DNA from: a virus
DNA length: 42,109 bases
IMG/VR virus record: IMGVR_UViG_3300009102_000068
Span: 1 to 42,109 of that record
Reading direction: 5' to 3' (one strand)
Made by a program: the position numbers and the translations under genes. The notes below the pieces were generated by a model that worked only from the letters and a program-made list of their open reading frames with translations, had not been told where the DNA came from and did not search any database. Position 1 is the first letter of the stretch, and every line of letters begins with the position of its first letter. Below are positions 5,766-16,100 of the stretch, piece after piece.

Positions 5766-6796
5766 AGCTTTGTGATCTCCAAAACGAAGGAGCCTTTGGG
5801 CTCGTTCTTCTTGTTGGCCTGGCGAAGTTCCTCATAGGCTGCCACGGCCTTATCGGGAACATCGTAGACGGTTTTCTTGCGCCACGTTCCGTTGAGGATG
5901 AATTCGCCGGCCACGGTCTGTTCGCAGCCGTAAACAGCCTTCTTGATCTCTTTGTCGAGCTGCCCGAATTCCTTGGCGGCTTGCTTCAGTTCCTCTCGTC
6001 GGACCAGGGCGGCCTCAAAGGCGGGGTCAGTGATAACTTGCGCTCCGGTATGCTTCAGTGGTGGGTTACAGACGCCACCGTAGAAGGGGCAACGCTGGCA
6101 CTCAGCGGGATCGTCAATGAATTCAGGTAGGGTTCCCGCCTCTTTGTGATCTAAGGCCTTCTCAGCGGCCACAAGGAAGGATTCGATCATATCCAGGTTT
6201 GGTTCCAGTTCCACCGGGATCGGCAGCGGAAGGCCGGCCATATCGAGCAACAGGATCCCCACGGGCTCACCGGCCCCCAAGAGGTAGGCCAGGAGTTGAT
6301 AGGCGCCAGGCTTCGTCCAGGGCGATAATTCTAAATCCTCGAACCGTTCGATTCTATTGGTCAAGAAGGGGCTCCAGGCTTTCACTTCGACGGGGATCCC
6401 GCCTTCGGTGCGCTCGAACCGGATCCGGGCGTCAGTTTTCCCCACGATGCACACCCGGCCCTTCTTATCCTTCAGCTCGAAACGCTGTTGTTGGGCGATT
6501 ACGTCGAAAGTGGGGTTTGAGTTCCGTCCGATCTGAGCCAGGTCGTTGAGTAGATCCCGTTCCCGGTCATTCCCCCGCCGGAATTTCGCCAGGGTATTGG
6601 CGTCGAATTCCGGCATCTTGTCTCCATCGGTCATTTCCAGCACCATGCGCCTCAGACAGTCCCTCTTGGAACTGGCATAGACGTACTCGCGCTTGTGGGG
6701 AGCTGATTGACCCTCGGATTCGATGAAGGCAATCCAGGCGTCTGAAATAATGTCGGCTATTCCCCGTTTACTTGGTTGGTCCGAAGTCAATGTCAT
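5762..6796 (-). CDS. Cas4/RecB-type Fe-S exonuclease
   Basis: This is a 344-residue protein. The PD-(D/E)XK core is visible: D122 in KTDAR, E137-x-K139 in VEVKA, and the QLLAY motif at 167-171. Four cysteines are placed as in Cas4/AddB-type iron-sulfur nucleases: C47 before the core, then C233, C236 and C243 after it (C-x2-C-x6-C). The enzyme should resect DNA ends. The neighbour just upstream is a candidate single-strand annealing protein, the usual partner of a phage recombination exonuclease. It overlaps that gene by 29 bases. Confidence 0.82.
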   Translation of the reverse strand: MTLTSDQPSKRGIADIISDAWIAFIESEGQSAPHKREYVYASSKRDCLRRMVLEMTDGDKMPEFDANTLAKFRRGNDRERDLLNDLAQIGRNSNPTFDVIAQQQRFELKDKKGRVCIVGKTDARIRFERTEGGIPVEVKAWSPFLTNRIERFEDLELSPWTKPGAYQLLAYLLGAGEPVGILLLDMAGLPLPIPVELEPNLDMIESFLVAAEKALDHKEAGTLPEFIDDPAECQRCPFYGGVCNPPLKHTGAQVITDPAFEAALVRREELKQAAKEFGQLDKEIKKAVYGCEQTVAGEFILNGTWRKKTVYDVPDKAVAAYEELRQANKKNEPKGSFVLEITKL

Positions 6797-7739
6797 CTTG
6801 GCTTACCCCCTGATCTTCGTCTTGAGGCCCCGGATCTCCGTCAGGGGGCTCGGTTTGTGTTGCTGTTTCTGACTTCTCAGCGGCTTTGGACCAGTCTATT
6901 TTCATCTTCCTGGTCCCGTCACACTCGCCACTGGAATACTTAGCGCAGCTCCAGAAGTCGTCGTATTTGCCCTGTTTGCCCTTGACGAACTTCATCGGCC
7001 CATCGCACTTCGGACACGGCGGGGCTTCGCTCTGCTTGACGCCGGCTCCGGTCTGAAGATCCGCGCCCTGGCGCTCGGCTCCAGTCCCGAATCCTCGGCC
7101 CAGGCGGCAATTTGCGCTGTCTTTGTTGGAATCCTTCCAGGCCTCATGTAGCTCTGAAAGGGGTACAGACTTCAATCCGGCCAGTTCCCGCGTGATATTC
7201 CCGTCGAGGTTGGCCCTAGCGGCCTTTCTCACGGCCAGCTCAAGCTCTACCCCTGACTTGCCAAACAGGAATTCATCGGTGGAGCTACGGCCCCCTTCGA
7301 TGGATTCCACGGTTTGATGGGTGATTCCGCAGTAGCCCCCACCCTGGATCAGATAGGTAAAGGATTCCCCATCCTGGCCGAATACCTTTTCGGGCTTGCC
7401 TACGTCCCGGATCTCGATGCCGTAGAGGTCACGGACACGATCACAGCCGCAGTCCTGAAGGTAGCCGATCACGGCTCCCACCCGATCCTTGAATAGCAAC
7501 CAATCTTCCGGGCTCGTTGCCCGGATGGCGGCCTTGCGGAGCGTTTCCAGAATCTTGGCCCTGGCCTCGATGATCGCCAGGCCTTCGCCCTTGCGCGCAG
7601 CCAGCTCGGCCAAGCCGACTTCTCGACCTGGATGCTCCATGGGTAACTGCCGGCGTTCCTGAACCTCCGGCACAGTTTCGATGCCGAGTGCCTTTTCTTC
7701 GACTTCTTTCACAGGGTTTGGGTTGTCGTTTTCCATCAT
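6768..7739 (-). CDS. Candidate ssDNA-annealing/recombination protein with zinc ribbon
   Basis: From the ATG at 7739 (GGGAGG just upstream) the protein has 323 residues. A start at 7760, which overlaps the previous stop as ATGA, is also possible. The middle part has a helical ARAKILETLRKAAI segment, then YLIQGGGYCGITH and a LELAVRKAARANLDG segment. The last hundred residues hold a topoisomerase-type zinc ribbon (CPKC ... FWSCAKYSSGEC) and an acidic tail, as in ssDNA-binding proteins. The tail ends DIDFGPTK, reminiscent of SSB-type tips. Position next to the exonuclease supports an annealing role, but I cannot assign it to RecT, ERF or Rad52-like families. Confidence 0.6.
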   Translation of the reverse strand: MMENDNPNPVKEVEEKALGIETVPEVQERRQLPMEHPGREVGLAELAARKGEGLAIIEARAKILETLRKAAIRATSPEDWLLFKDRVGAVIGYLQDCGCDRVRDLYGIEIRDVGKPEKVFGQDGESFTYLIQGGGYCGITHQTVESIEGGRSSTDEFLFGKSGVELELAVRKAARANLDGNITRELAGLKSVPLSELHEAWKDSNKDSANCRLGRGFGTGAERQGADLQTGAGVKQSEAPPCPKCDGPMKFVKGKQGKYDDFWSCAKYSSGECDGTRKMKIDWSKAAEKSETATQTEPPDGDPGPQDEDQGVSQDDIDFGPTK

Positions 7740-7756
7740 AATCCTCCCGATGTGTT

Positions 7757-7981
7757 TCATTTTTTGGCCTTCTTCTCTACGGCCAGTTCAAAGGTCATGG
7801 TTTTCTTGGCGGTCACAGCCGGCGTGGCCCAATCGGCCAGCCGGTAGGTTTCTCCGTCCACTCCATGCTCTTGGATCCAGTCGCGGAGCGCGATGATCCG
7901 CTTCTGCTTTTTCGGTGGGTGGATAGTAGAAACGAGGCTGTATCCCCCTTCCTGAAGTCTTAACACAGCTAAAACACTCAT
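7757..7981 (-). CDS. Hypothetical small basic protein
   Basis: This 74-residue protein starts at 7981, with GGAGG eight bases upstream. It contains KKQKRIIALRDWIQEHG and a Lys-rich C-terminus, so nucleic-acid contact is possible. It overlaps the small membrane ORF upstream (ATGA) and the recombination gene downstream. No family recognised. Confidence 0.65.
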   Translation of the reverse strand: MSVLAVLRLQEGGYSLVSTIHPPKKQKRIIALRDWIQEHGVDGETYRLADWATPAVTAKKTMTFELAVEKKAKK

Positions 7982-8109
7982 ACTTTTTCCTCCATTGACA
8001 GCACGATTATCAGCACAAAAGCCAGCCACAAGAGACTGGCAACCACTCCATATAGGAATCCCCTGGCCGGCGCCAGTGGATCCAAATGCTCACGGTGAAT
8101 CCTAAGCAC
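7978..8109 (-). CDS. Tiny membrane protein (DPLAPARG type)
   Basis: This is a 43-residue frame from a GTG at 8109 to a TGA that overlaps the next ATG (ATGA at 7978-7981). It contains HLDPLAPARGFLYG followed by one transmembrane segment (VVASLLWLAFVLIIVL) and a charged end. A DPLAPARG box followed by one membrane helix is, as I recall, common in tiny phage proteins. The start is uncertain; it overlaps the regulator gene by eight bases and its ribosome site is weak. Confidence 0.6.
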   Translation of the reverse strand: MLRIHREHLDPLAPARGFLYGVVASLLWLAFVLIIVLSMEEKV

Positions 8110-8311
8110 TTCTCGATGTTTTCCAAGCCAGGTGCGGCTTCATTCCTACCGCCAGGGCGATCCGTTTTATCGTCGGCGCGTAAGAGTGTTTCCCCTTTAG
8201 AATCAGCGTGTAGGTTGAAGGGTGGATCCCGACAATCTTGGCAAGGCCGCTCTTGCTGAGGCCCTGTCTTTCACGGGCGGCTTCTATTTTTTGGATATTT
8301 GGGATCAGCAT
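8102..8311 (-). CDS. Cro/C1-type helix-turn-helix regulator
   Basis: This is a 69-residue protein. Residues 18-38 (LSKSGLAKIVGIHPSTYTLIL) form a clear XRE-type helix-turn-helix, followed by a third helix region PTIKRIALAVGM. It is the first gene of the early operon and probably represses or times it. A promoter-like pair lies immediately upstream, with the start codon very close to the predicted transcription start, so the message may be nearly leaderless. No partner repressor on the opposite strand is visible. Confidence 0.8.
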   Translation of the reverse strand: MLIPNIQKIEAARERQGLSKSGLAKIVGIHPSTYTLILKGKHSYAPTIKRIALAVGMKPHLAWKTSRSA

Positions 8312-8318
8312 ACGGGTG

Positions 8319-8348
8319 AGATTAGCAAATCCCCCCGACGAAAGGCAA
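8319..8348 (-). promoter_or_regulatory. Possible early promoter
   Basis: On the minus strand, TTGCCT (8348-8343) and TAATCT (8324-8319) are separated by 18 bases, which resembles a sigma-70 promoter. The start codon of the Cro-like gene is at 8311, about eight bases past the -10. The 8312-8363 gap is otherwise A/T-rich and empty. The match is moderate. Confidence 0.4.
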
Positions 8349-8363
8349 GTAGCTTTTTTTAGT

Positions 8364-8906
8364 TTATTTTCTTAGGACGGGCTCTAGCTGAACCTTAACG
8401 ATCCCCTCGACTTCCAGGGCTTCACAGGCCGCTTGAGAGAAACTGACAAGAACCGCGCTATCAGGGTGGGTCCACTCTCCCCTCACTTCAAATACTTCCG
8501 ATGCCCTCCCATCGACGGTGATCTTGGTAATTCGGATCGTGTCACCGTCCCGGTAGAGCGAGGCGTCACTGTCAGAGTTGATCCTGACGTACTTCTCGGT
8601 CCCACCGAAGCTGCCGGCAGTTCCCAGGCCCCGAATCGTCAGGTCGCGCTTGTAAGCCTCTTGCTGATCGACTCTCACTTCCCCCAGGACTTTGGCAATA
8701 TCATCCAGGGCTTTCTTGATTCCCTCGCCCTCACCCTCCATGGTGGTCACATGAGTTGCGAAGGCATCCTTGAGGCCGGTAACGGGTGTTTCAACGTCCC
8801 AATAGAGCTGCCACCCCAACAGGCAAACCGTTCCTAGCCAGCCGGCCAGGCCTAACACGGCCACGGTCCCAATGTGCTTCCATTCGGCAATTTCCTTGAA
8901 CCCCAT
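8364..8906 (-). CDS. Membrane-anchored protein of the lysis region
   Basis: This 180-residue protein starts at 8906 behind a GGGAGG site; the open frame further upstream overlaps the previous gene. One N-terminal transmembrane segment (HIGTVAVLGLAGWLGTVCLL, residues 11-30) is followed by a coiled-coil-like helix and a C-terminal beta-rich part (YRDGDTIRITKITVDG). The topology, one anchor with the bulk on one side, would suit an inner-membrane spanin or an unrelated anchored protein. The family is not recognised. Confidence 0.65.
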   Translation of the reverse strand: MGFKEIAEWKHIGTVAVLGLAGWLGTVCLLGWQLYWDVETPVTGLKDAFATHVTTMEGEGEGIKKALDDIAKVLGEVRVDQQEAYKRDLTIRGLGTAGSFGGTEKYVRINSDSDASLYRDGDTIRITKITVDGRASEVFEVRGEWTHPDSAVLVSFSQAACEALEVEGIVKVQLEPVLRK

Positions 8907-8922
8907 CCGTATCCTCCCACAG

Positions 8923-9117
8923 CTATTCCCCCGGCTTCCCCAAGTGTTCAGCGGCTTCGGCCAGCTTGTCATCGACAACCTTCTTCGTATCAGCAACCAG
9001 CTCCGTGAGGTCGATTTTCTTCCCACTTTTCAGGGTTATGATGACCTTCGCCACCATCGGGATCGAGGCTTCGATGAGCCCCATGGCGTTCATAATGTTC
9101 TCAAAGTTCGTGGGCAT
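8923..9117 (-). CDS. Hypothetical small protein
   Basis: This is a 64-residue protein with a short strand pair (KVIITLKSGKKIDLTELV) and a C-terminal amphipathic helix. It starts immediately after the stop of the lipoprotein gene. No membrane segment or known motif. It belongs to the lysis-region cluster by position only. Confidence 0.6.
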   Translation of the reverse strand: MPTNFENIMNAMGLIEASIPMVAKVIITLKSGKKIDLTELVADTKKVVDDKLAEAAEHLGKPGE

Positions 9118-9558
9118 CTATTCTTCCTCCGCTATGACCTGGATTGTACTCAGGGCGCTGACAACGGCCTGAAGCCCGAGCTGGACCGCTGCCTTGGTGC
9201 CGGCGTTACTGATGAGCCCTATTTTCTCGTCGGCCAGGGCCTCCTTGAGAGCTTCGATGACCGGCGGTAGGATCTCCAGAATTTCATCCCTATCCACTTC
9301 ATCCCTGGCAACCAGGAGCGCCACGGCTCCGTTGGCCGTTCCAATCGCGCTCAGTACGGGAACCGTGATTCCCGCGATCAAATCATCCGATTTCTCCTTG
9401 GTGATTACGTCATTTTCCCACGCTGCGATGATGATGCCCTGGACTTCTCCGACACTCACCGCGGCCTTGTTGAGCCCTTCTGTGATCGAGCGCAGGGTGT
9501 CAGCGCAGCCGGCAGCCATGCACACCAGGAGCAAAGGCACGAATAGCAATTTTCTCAT
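9118..9558 (-). CDS. Lipoprotein of the lysis cassette
   Basis: This 146-residue protein has an N-terminal signal peptide (MRKLLFVPLLLVCMAAGC) ending in a lipobox MAAGC, so it should be lipid-anchored after Cys18. The rest is mostly helical and acidic. It overlaps the holin-like gene as ATGA. Position between the holin-like gene and an anchored protein suggests an outer-membrane spanin role, but it is longer than typical Rz1 proteins and not Pro-rich. Confidence 0.7.
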   Translation of the reverse strand: MRKLLFVPLLLVCMAAGCADTLRSITEGLNKAAVSVGEVQGIIIAAWENDVITKEKSDDLIAGITVPVLSAIGTANGAVALLVARDEVDRDEILEILPPVIEALKEALADEKIGLISNAGTKAAVQLGLQAVVSALSTIQVIAEEE

Positions 9559-9767
9559 TTCATCACCCCCTTGGTTAGAAACGCCACGATGGTCGGCAGG
9601 AGATACTGGAGCATGGAAAAGATGTTGGTCAGGAGAAGCAGCTCACCGGCTGTCTGGACCCCCTGAAGCTCCCCCCACTTCCCGAAACCGATACCGAGCA
9701 TACAGAGCAACAGGGCGAGGCTCAGGTAGCCAGGGTGCTGCACTTGGTCTTTGATCGCTTTTACCAT
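9555..9767 (-). CDS. Holin-like small membrane protein
   Basis: This 70-residue protein has two hydrophobic segments (LSLALLLCMLGIGFG and LLLLTNIFSMLQYLLPTIVAF), a short basic N-terminus and a Lys-containing C-terminus. The start at 9767 has GGAGG four bases upstream. Size, two membrane spans and position directly after the peptidase gene fit a holin. Sequence alone cannot prove this. Confidence 0.6.
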   Translation of the reverse strand: MVKAIKDQVQHPGYLSLALLLCMLGIGFGKWGELQGVQTAGELLLLTNIFSMLQYLLPTIVAFLTKGVMK

Positions 9768-9796
9768 GTTCCCTCCAATAATCCGATTCTTCCAAA

Positions 9797-10180
9797 TCAG
9801 TACAACCAAATCATGTTCGGTGGCAGCGCCGGGTCAATATCCACATGGATGAAGGTCTTGGCAAAGCCCAAGCGGTTGAAGCCCACGCCCACCAGGGCCG
9901 GGATGATGATTCCCCGTGACCTGGATCCCCGCGATCCTATATCGGCGGCATGGGATTCTATGGTGTCGTCGGCCAGGTGGGAGCTGGAATCCACCCCGCC
10001 TTCAGCCTCGTTGTGAGGTCGGCAGCGGGAGCCGGAGACAACAGGAAACGGGATCTCGGCCCGGATCCGCGCCCTCTCAAGTCGCTCGAGGAATGACCTG
10101 TTCGGGTTGACGGTTCCGCACCCACAATGACATTCAAATTCTCCCTCAGTGAAGTGTGGGGCGAAGTCGTATCTGGCCAT
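9797..10180 (-). CDS. M15-family peptidase, probable endolysin
   Basis: This is a 127-residue protein. It shows the M15 signature SGSRCRPHN (49-57), a Ser-rich SSH at 66-68, AADI at 78-81 with the zinc Asp at 80, and FIHVDID with the zinc His at 112. An N-terminal FECHCGCG (16-21) is typical of phage M15_3 proteins. The enzyme would cut the peptide cross-links of peptidoglycan. Compared with the usual HxxGxAxD arrangement, about six residues appear inserted between His68 and Asp80. It directly follows the giant ejection protein and precedes the holin-like gene. Confidence 0.85.
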   Translation of the reverse strand: MARYDFAPHFTEGEFECHCGCGTVNPNRSFLERLERARIRAEIPFPVVSGSRCRPHNEAEGGVDSSSHLADDTIESHAADIGSRGSRSRGIIIPALVGVGFNRLGFAKTFIHVDIDPALPPNMIWLY

Positions 10181-13100
10181 CTACTTACTCTCGGATTGTG
10201 GGCCTCGGATCATGGTGTCGGCGGCTTGCCGCAGTTTACGGCCTTTGTCTTGGATGATCGCCAGTTGCTTCTGCTTTTCCTCGATGCTCAGTCCCTTGTG
10301 GTTCCGAATCCTGAAAGCATTGGCCTGTAGATCATCAAAGGCTTGCTCAAAATCCTTCTTGCGGAAAAACAGCTCTATTGGCGGGTCCATGGGATTAGTT
10401 TTCATACCAACTATCGCGCTGGCAAAAGCGGTTCCCGGTGAAGATGTGCGGCCAAAGTAATCCTCTTTGCCTGTGACTGAAGCCCAGAGGCGCTCAAACC
10501 CCCAACCGCCTTTCGTAACGCCGGGAATAGCAGGGGCGAGGCTTGGCATCGCAAACTTGTAGAGGTAATCAGAGACAGCCTGTACTTTCTCCTTCGTGCT
10601 GTCATTGGGGTCGTAAATTTCTGACCCGGTGAAGGCCGAGGTATTCAGCATGACTTCGGCAATCGCACGCAGGGGGCCGGCGTAGCCTGGCGTCCCTTGC
10701 AGGATTCCAGTGGCCCCGGTTTCTCCAACATCGCCCCACGGCAAAATGTAGGTCAAATCCAGGAACATGAGCTGCCCGTACTTGTCTTTGTACGGAAGCA
10801 AGAGGGCCTTCGGTCCCAGGCCAAGCGGATTCCCTTTCATCCTATCGGGCTGGATTCTCTTGATAAAGGCCATTTGTTCTTCGTCAATGCCCATGGCCAG
10901 GCGCGCACCTTCCTCCATGGCGTAGATAGTGGCAACGAGCCCACCCAGGCGCCACGGGTGGGTGATGCCCGTTTCGATGATCTGCGGCAGAGCCTTCCAG
11001 GTAAACGTGATAAAGGGGGCTCCCACGGGTGAGGTTCTGGCCCACTCCACAAACGGCGGTACTTCCGTGTAATCAAAAAGGGCTTTCTGTGCCGCTTGGG
11101 CCGCAGCTTTCGGGGTAGCTCCGTTCTCCGTTTCCTGAATGAATTTAGCCAGCTTGAACCATGCTTCCTCGCCCTGGTAAATCTTCGCGGCCCTCTGGCC
11201 GACTTTCCAGCTTGAAGGTCGGATCTTGCCCAATCCCTCGGCAATCTCGCCCTTTGCAAAATGATCGGCCATGCCGGCGATCCGGTCATAGAATCCCCCA
11301 CTTGTCGAATTCCAGGCGTCTACGAGCTGGTTCAGCTCACCCTTGGCAAAGGTGGTGCTGAACAGGCCTTGGGCCTTGGCAGCATCGTAGTGTGGACCCT
11401 TCTGTTGCCACAGCTCCATCATGGCCTTGCTGTAAATGTCTACCCGCCAGGGCGGTAGGCCCGAGAGGTAGGCCAGCATCGTATTGGAAACCATGTTCCG
11501 GCCATGGGTGGCGGGGTTAAAGATGACCTTGTTGAACTTCCATTCGCTGACCAAAGCTCGGGTGACTTTGTGGTATTGGCCCCGATCTTTGACCATTTGA
11601 TTCAGGACCGAGGCGATGTACTTATTGACGTACTTCCCTGACAGCCGCCCGAGTTTCGGGTCTACCGGCATCTTCGTGTACTGGTTGGGATCCTTGCCTA
11701 GATCCCAAAATTTCTCGGGCTCTAAAGTCCAATCCGGGTGGTCGGCTACCTTGTTGAACAGCTTGGCAGTCTCAACATCGTGGATGATCTGCGACAGGCC
11801 CTTGGCAACGGGATAGCCAGGCTCCTTGATCTCGCCCATCAGCACCCGCACTTCCTCGGGAATATCCTCGCGCTTCTTCCAGCGGTCCATATCCATCCGA
11901 GTCGGTTTCTTGGCCCCGTACTTGGCTAATTGAGCGTCATAGTCCACTTCCCAACGCCGGTAGAGGCGAGGCATATATTTCCCGTAATTCTTGAAGAAAG
12001 TTTCCTCGCTCAAGAGGCCCTGCAAGGCGGCCTGGGCTCCCCATGAATCGAATCTCGCCCTGGCAATTTTAACGGCGTCGATAGCCTCGTTCCATCGTGG
12101 GTTGTCGCGCATGGAGCGCAAGTCGGCCTCGGTGGCTTCTCCCCGCAACATATCCCCCAATTTCAGTTGCTCGGCTTGAGTGAGCTTTTGGGTCAACTGT
12201 TGGCCGAGTTTGAAGGATTCAGTAGCGCCCTCGCTGGTTTTCCATTCCCATTGTTGGTGAGCCTCGACCCACTCAGGCGGCTGCCGGTGTCGGGTGAGGA
12301 AAAGCCACTTCAGAAACTCCGGCAGCGGCTTCACCACAAGGCCGTAGGGTTCCTCGGTGCTGAGTAGGTATTTGTGGAGCTTCGGGCCGTATTCCTTCGA
12401 CCAAACATCCATCATAAAACCGATGGGGTTGGCGTGGAGAGTAGACTGACCTGGAGGCCCTTTCGGTTTCTTCGGCTTATCGGCCTCTACGAGTTGGTCA
12501 ATCAAGCCCTTCACGGACTTAGCCATGGTGCCGGCCAGGCGTGGCGCCGATTTCTTCTGATCGCCCAATTTCCAATTCAGGTAGGCCTTGGCAAAGCCGG
12601 CAACCTCTGTGGTAATCGGGCTTCCAGGCTTGGATGCTCCTTGAACAAGGCTATCAACGTAATCTGAGGCGTGGCTTGTGGGACCGGCTTTTTCCTCCTT
12701 GGCTACTGTCGGCGGCTTCTTGCCCTCCGGCTCCACCTTGGGTTCTTCAGAGTAAAGCCCTTCCCTTTCTTCCTTGGGTACTTCCGGCTTCACCTGTGGC
12801 TCCGCAGCGAACAGGGGCGGTTCTGCCTCACCAAACATACCGGCTTGCTCGGGATCGTTCCGCAACAGCCGTTCTTGCTCCGCTATGGCGTCCCGTAGGA
12901 TCTTCTCTCGCCGGCCAAGATCCTTGATGAGCTTCCTGCCGGCAGCCGTGTTTTGATCCGGCCTGGCGCTTAGAATGTTCTCCAGCTTCGCCTTGTCGTC
13001 GGCCAGTTTGTTCTCACGCTCGAAACCTTTTGCGCCTACGATCTCCACCTGGCGTTCAGGTTTGACGGTGGGCTCTGCTTCTTCTTCCGGTGGGCTTTTC

Positions 13101-16100
13101 CAAAAATCTCTACCCGCTTTTCTGCCCGGATCAGCTTGTTCTTCAGTGTAGGTAAAGCCGCCTTCCTCGCCGCTCTGTTGGATGCCCCGCATGGACTCGG
13201 CAGCCTCGGCCTCGGTGGCTTTCCTGATCTGTAGGTTCCCGTCTTTATAGACTCCCCAATCGCCGCCCCGCGTCTTTTTGATTTTCCACTGTGGGGCTGG
13301 TTTCTCGCCTTTCAGATCCTCGACAAAGAGATTTACATTGGGATCGTCCTCAAACAACACCTTGCCTTCTTTGGGCTCCCTCAACGCATCGGCCTCGGCG
13401 TCTACATCGGCCTTTAGCTCGGCGGCAGACTTATGAGTAACGCCCTCCGAGGCTTCTTGGGCCAGTAAATCCTCGACGTATTTAACGGCGGCGGGTTTGG
13501 TTCCGAAAACGATTCGACTCCCGCCCTGGTAAGAGGCTCCCCACTGAACTTTTTTGGGTGTCTTTGTGATCTTCCAGCCCTGGTCCTCGTAGTGCCTGGC
13601 TCTTTCGATCAGTCCCTTGTCAGGGAATCCTTCCGGGGGTACTGGATGGGCCGGCCCACCTTCCGGCTCAACCTTGGGCTCGGCCTCCACTTCACCCATC
13701 GTTTTACCCGGTTCTGAGGAAATCTTGGGCGGGGCCGGGGATACCTCATCCTTCATAATGTCAATCAGGCGCCCATCGTCCATTTGGACCCTGACCTGAT
13801 CGACTAAACCCCCGCCGACTTTCTGAACGGTCCCGAACTTGTCCTTCCAGATAACTCGGTCATCTACTGCGAATTGGGAGGGCTCGGCCTTCCGCTTGCC
13901 CTGCTGATCCAGCCACCATCGGGCATCGGTTTCTGTTTTGAATTGCGCGAGCATCGCGTCTTTGCCATCACGATCTCGCCGGAACACTCCCCACTCCCCA
14001 TCTGCTTGGTCGAATCCTTCGGCCCTCTTGACAATCAATCCAGTTGCTTCTGCCACCGCCTTTGGTCCGAGTTCCGTGGCCTCTTGAAGCTCTGCGGCCC
14101 CTTGGTCGATTTCGTCCAGGCGCTCCAGGGCGGCGTCATAAACTTTCTCTGCCCTTGTTCTTTCGGATGGGCTTAGGTCACGAAATGTGATCCTGTCCAC
14201 AAGATCCGACAGAGCGCCGTATTCTTCCGCGTTTCCGCGCCAGTAGTCTTGGACTTCCGGTGTCTCCCCTTCTTCCATCGGAAACTCTAACTTGTCACGG
14301 GGGCCGCCGAGTTCAGTTGATGGCTTGGTGGCTTTGGCTTCTGCCAGTTCGGCTTCCCAGGCTTCGACTCGCGTGAGTTTTTCTTGTTTAGCCTCGCGGC
14401 CACGCTCGAATTCTGTCTCGGGAGCTTCCTTCTTGACGGTAGGCTCCTTCATTCTTCCAGCTCCAGCCTGACGGAGCCGGTCCAGGTCCGGGCCTTCAGG
14501 CTCCACCTTGGGTTCCTCCACCTTCAGGCCGACACGCTCCGGGAATTCGTCGGGGGGCTCTGCCGGCGCTTCAGTGGCCTTTCTGAATGGATCTGCCGCC
14601 TCGCCTCTCAGGCTCCGGTTCCGGGCTTCCTCCACTTCCAAGTCGTAGCCCTTCATATCGGTAGCGGCTCGATCCAGGTTCGGCTGGCCTTTGACTCTGG
14701 CTTCGGAGAGGTCTACCCGGAATTGGCTTTGAAGGTCTGTTACTGCATCTAGCCAGCTCCCGCTCATGTGATGCCCGGACGGTCCACGGTCATCGAAGTA
14801 GCTCGTTTGCCAGGCGCCTTCCTCGGGGCGCGTAGATTCATGCAAGATGGCGTAGCGCCCTTCTCCCCGCATTGGCACCTGGAATCCGACTTCTCCGTAT
14901 CCTTCCCTGAAAGCGTTGATTTGGTCCTCGAAGCCCTTATCCATGGCCTCTTGCCGGGCTTCCATTTCCTCGAAAGTCTCTTTTCGCAGCTCATCCCCGC
15001 GTATGGTGTCTTTGGGCTTGGGTGGTATGTCGGCCTTCGGTTCTGCCTCGAATCCCGGCCCTGAAGTTGCCGGTTTGGGCGGCTGAAGTCTGTCCAGGTT
15101 CCGCTGCCGCGCAAGATCGTTCTTAACCAGCAAGGTGTCAATGCGCGAGTCGGCTTCCATCGAACGGCCACGCTGTTCCTCTATGTCTTTCCGGTTCCTT
15201 AGCCAATCGGCTTCGGCTTCTTCGACGGTGCGCGGGGGCTCTCCAAGCGCCCTGGTGTCCAAAGGTGCGCGCTGTGTAACGTCCGGTACGAGTCGTTCTG
15301 GAGCCCCCGGCTCGAAGCCCTCTGGGCGCATACGCTCATTAGCGGCGTCCAGTTGGTCGAATACATCGGCGTCCTCTACATTCGGAAAGGTTCCCTTCGA
15401 GCCAGGGCTCCGATCCGACATAGCGGCCATGAAATCGCTCTGATCCCAATTTTTAGGAATTTTCCCGTTGTCCTGAAGGATATGAAACATCTGATCCGGG
15501 GTATGGCCGCCCTCACCTTTCAGGGTTCGGATCGGATCAAACATATTGCGGCTGCGCGCATCCCCTCTGGCCCCAAGATTCGGCATTACCATGGCCGCTT
15601 CTTCTTGCACACTCATATCCAGCTTCATCCCGCCTTCGTCTACAATGTCGCGCTCCATGCTGTTTTCTTTGTACCAGTCTTGGCCTATTTCCCAACGGGT
15701 CTTGTAGGGCTTAACGATCTTGACCGGGCCACCTTCCTCGGCCCTTCTGTCGATTGCCTCGCCCAAGTCCAGTTCTGTCGTTTCCCTTGGAACGACTGCC
15801 GTGGACTCCGGGGGCAGTCCTTCAGGCCTCACAGTGGGCTCGTCAGCCAATAGGTCGCTAGAGGGATCCCCTGTCTCTCTGACGCGGAATCTGCCCGGTT
15901 CTCGTACACGGGCTGGATCGCCTGGGCGGCCCCAACGGCCAACATCGCCCGGACGGAAGGGCTCAAGGCCTCCGGGTGTGCCTGGCTCCACTTCTGTCAC
16001 CATGGGTCCACCACCCGGCGGCAAGGCAACATCGGGTCCAGGGGGAAGCAATCTCTGTCCTGGTTCGGGCCTCACCGGGGGCTCCGGTGGGCCTACGAAG

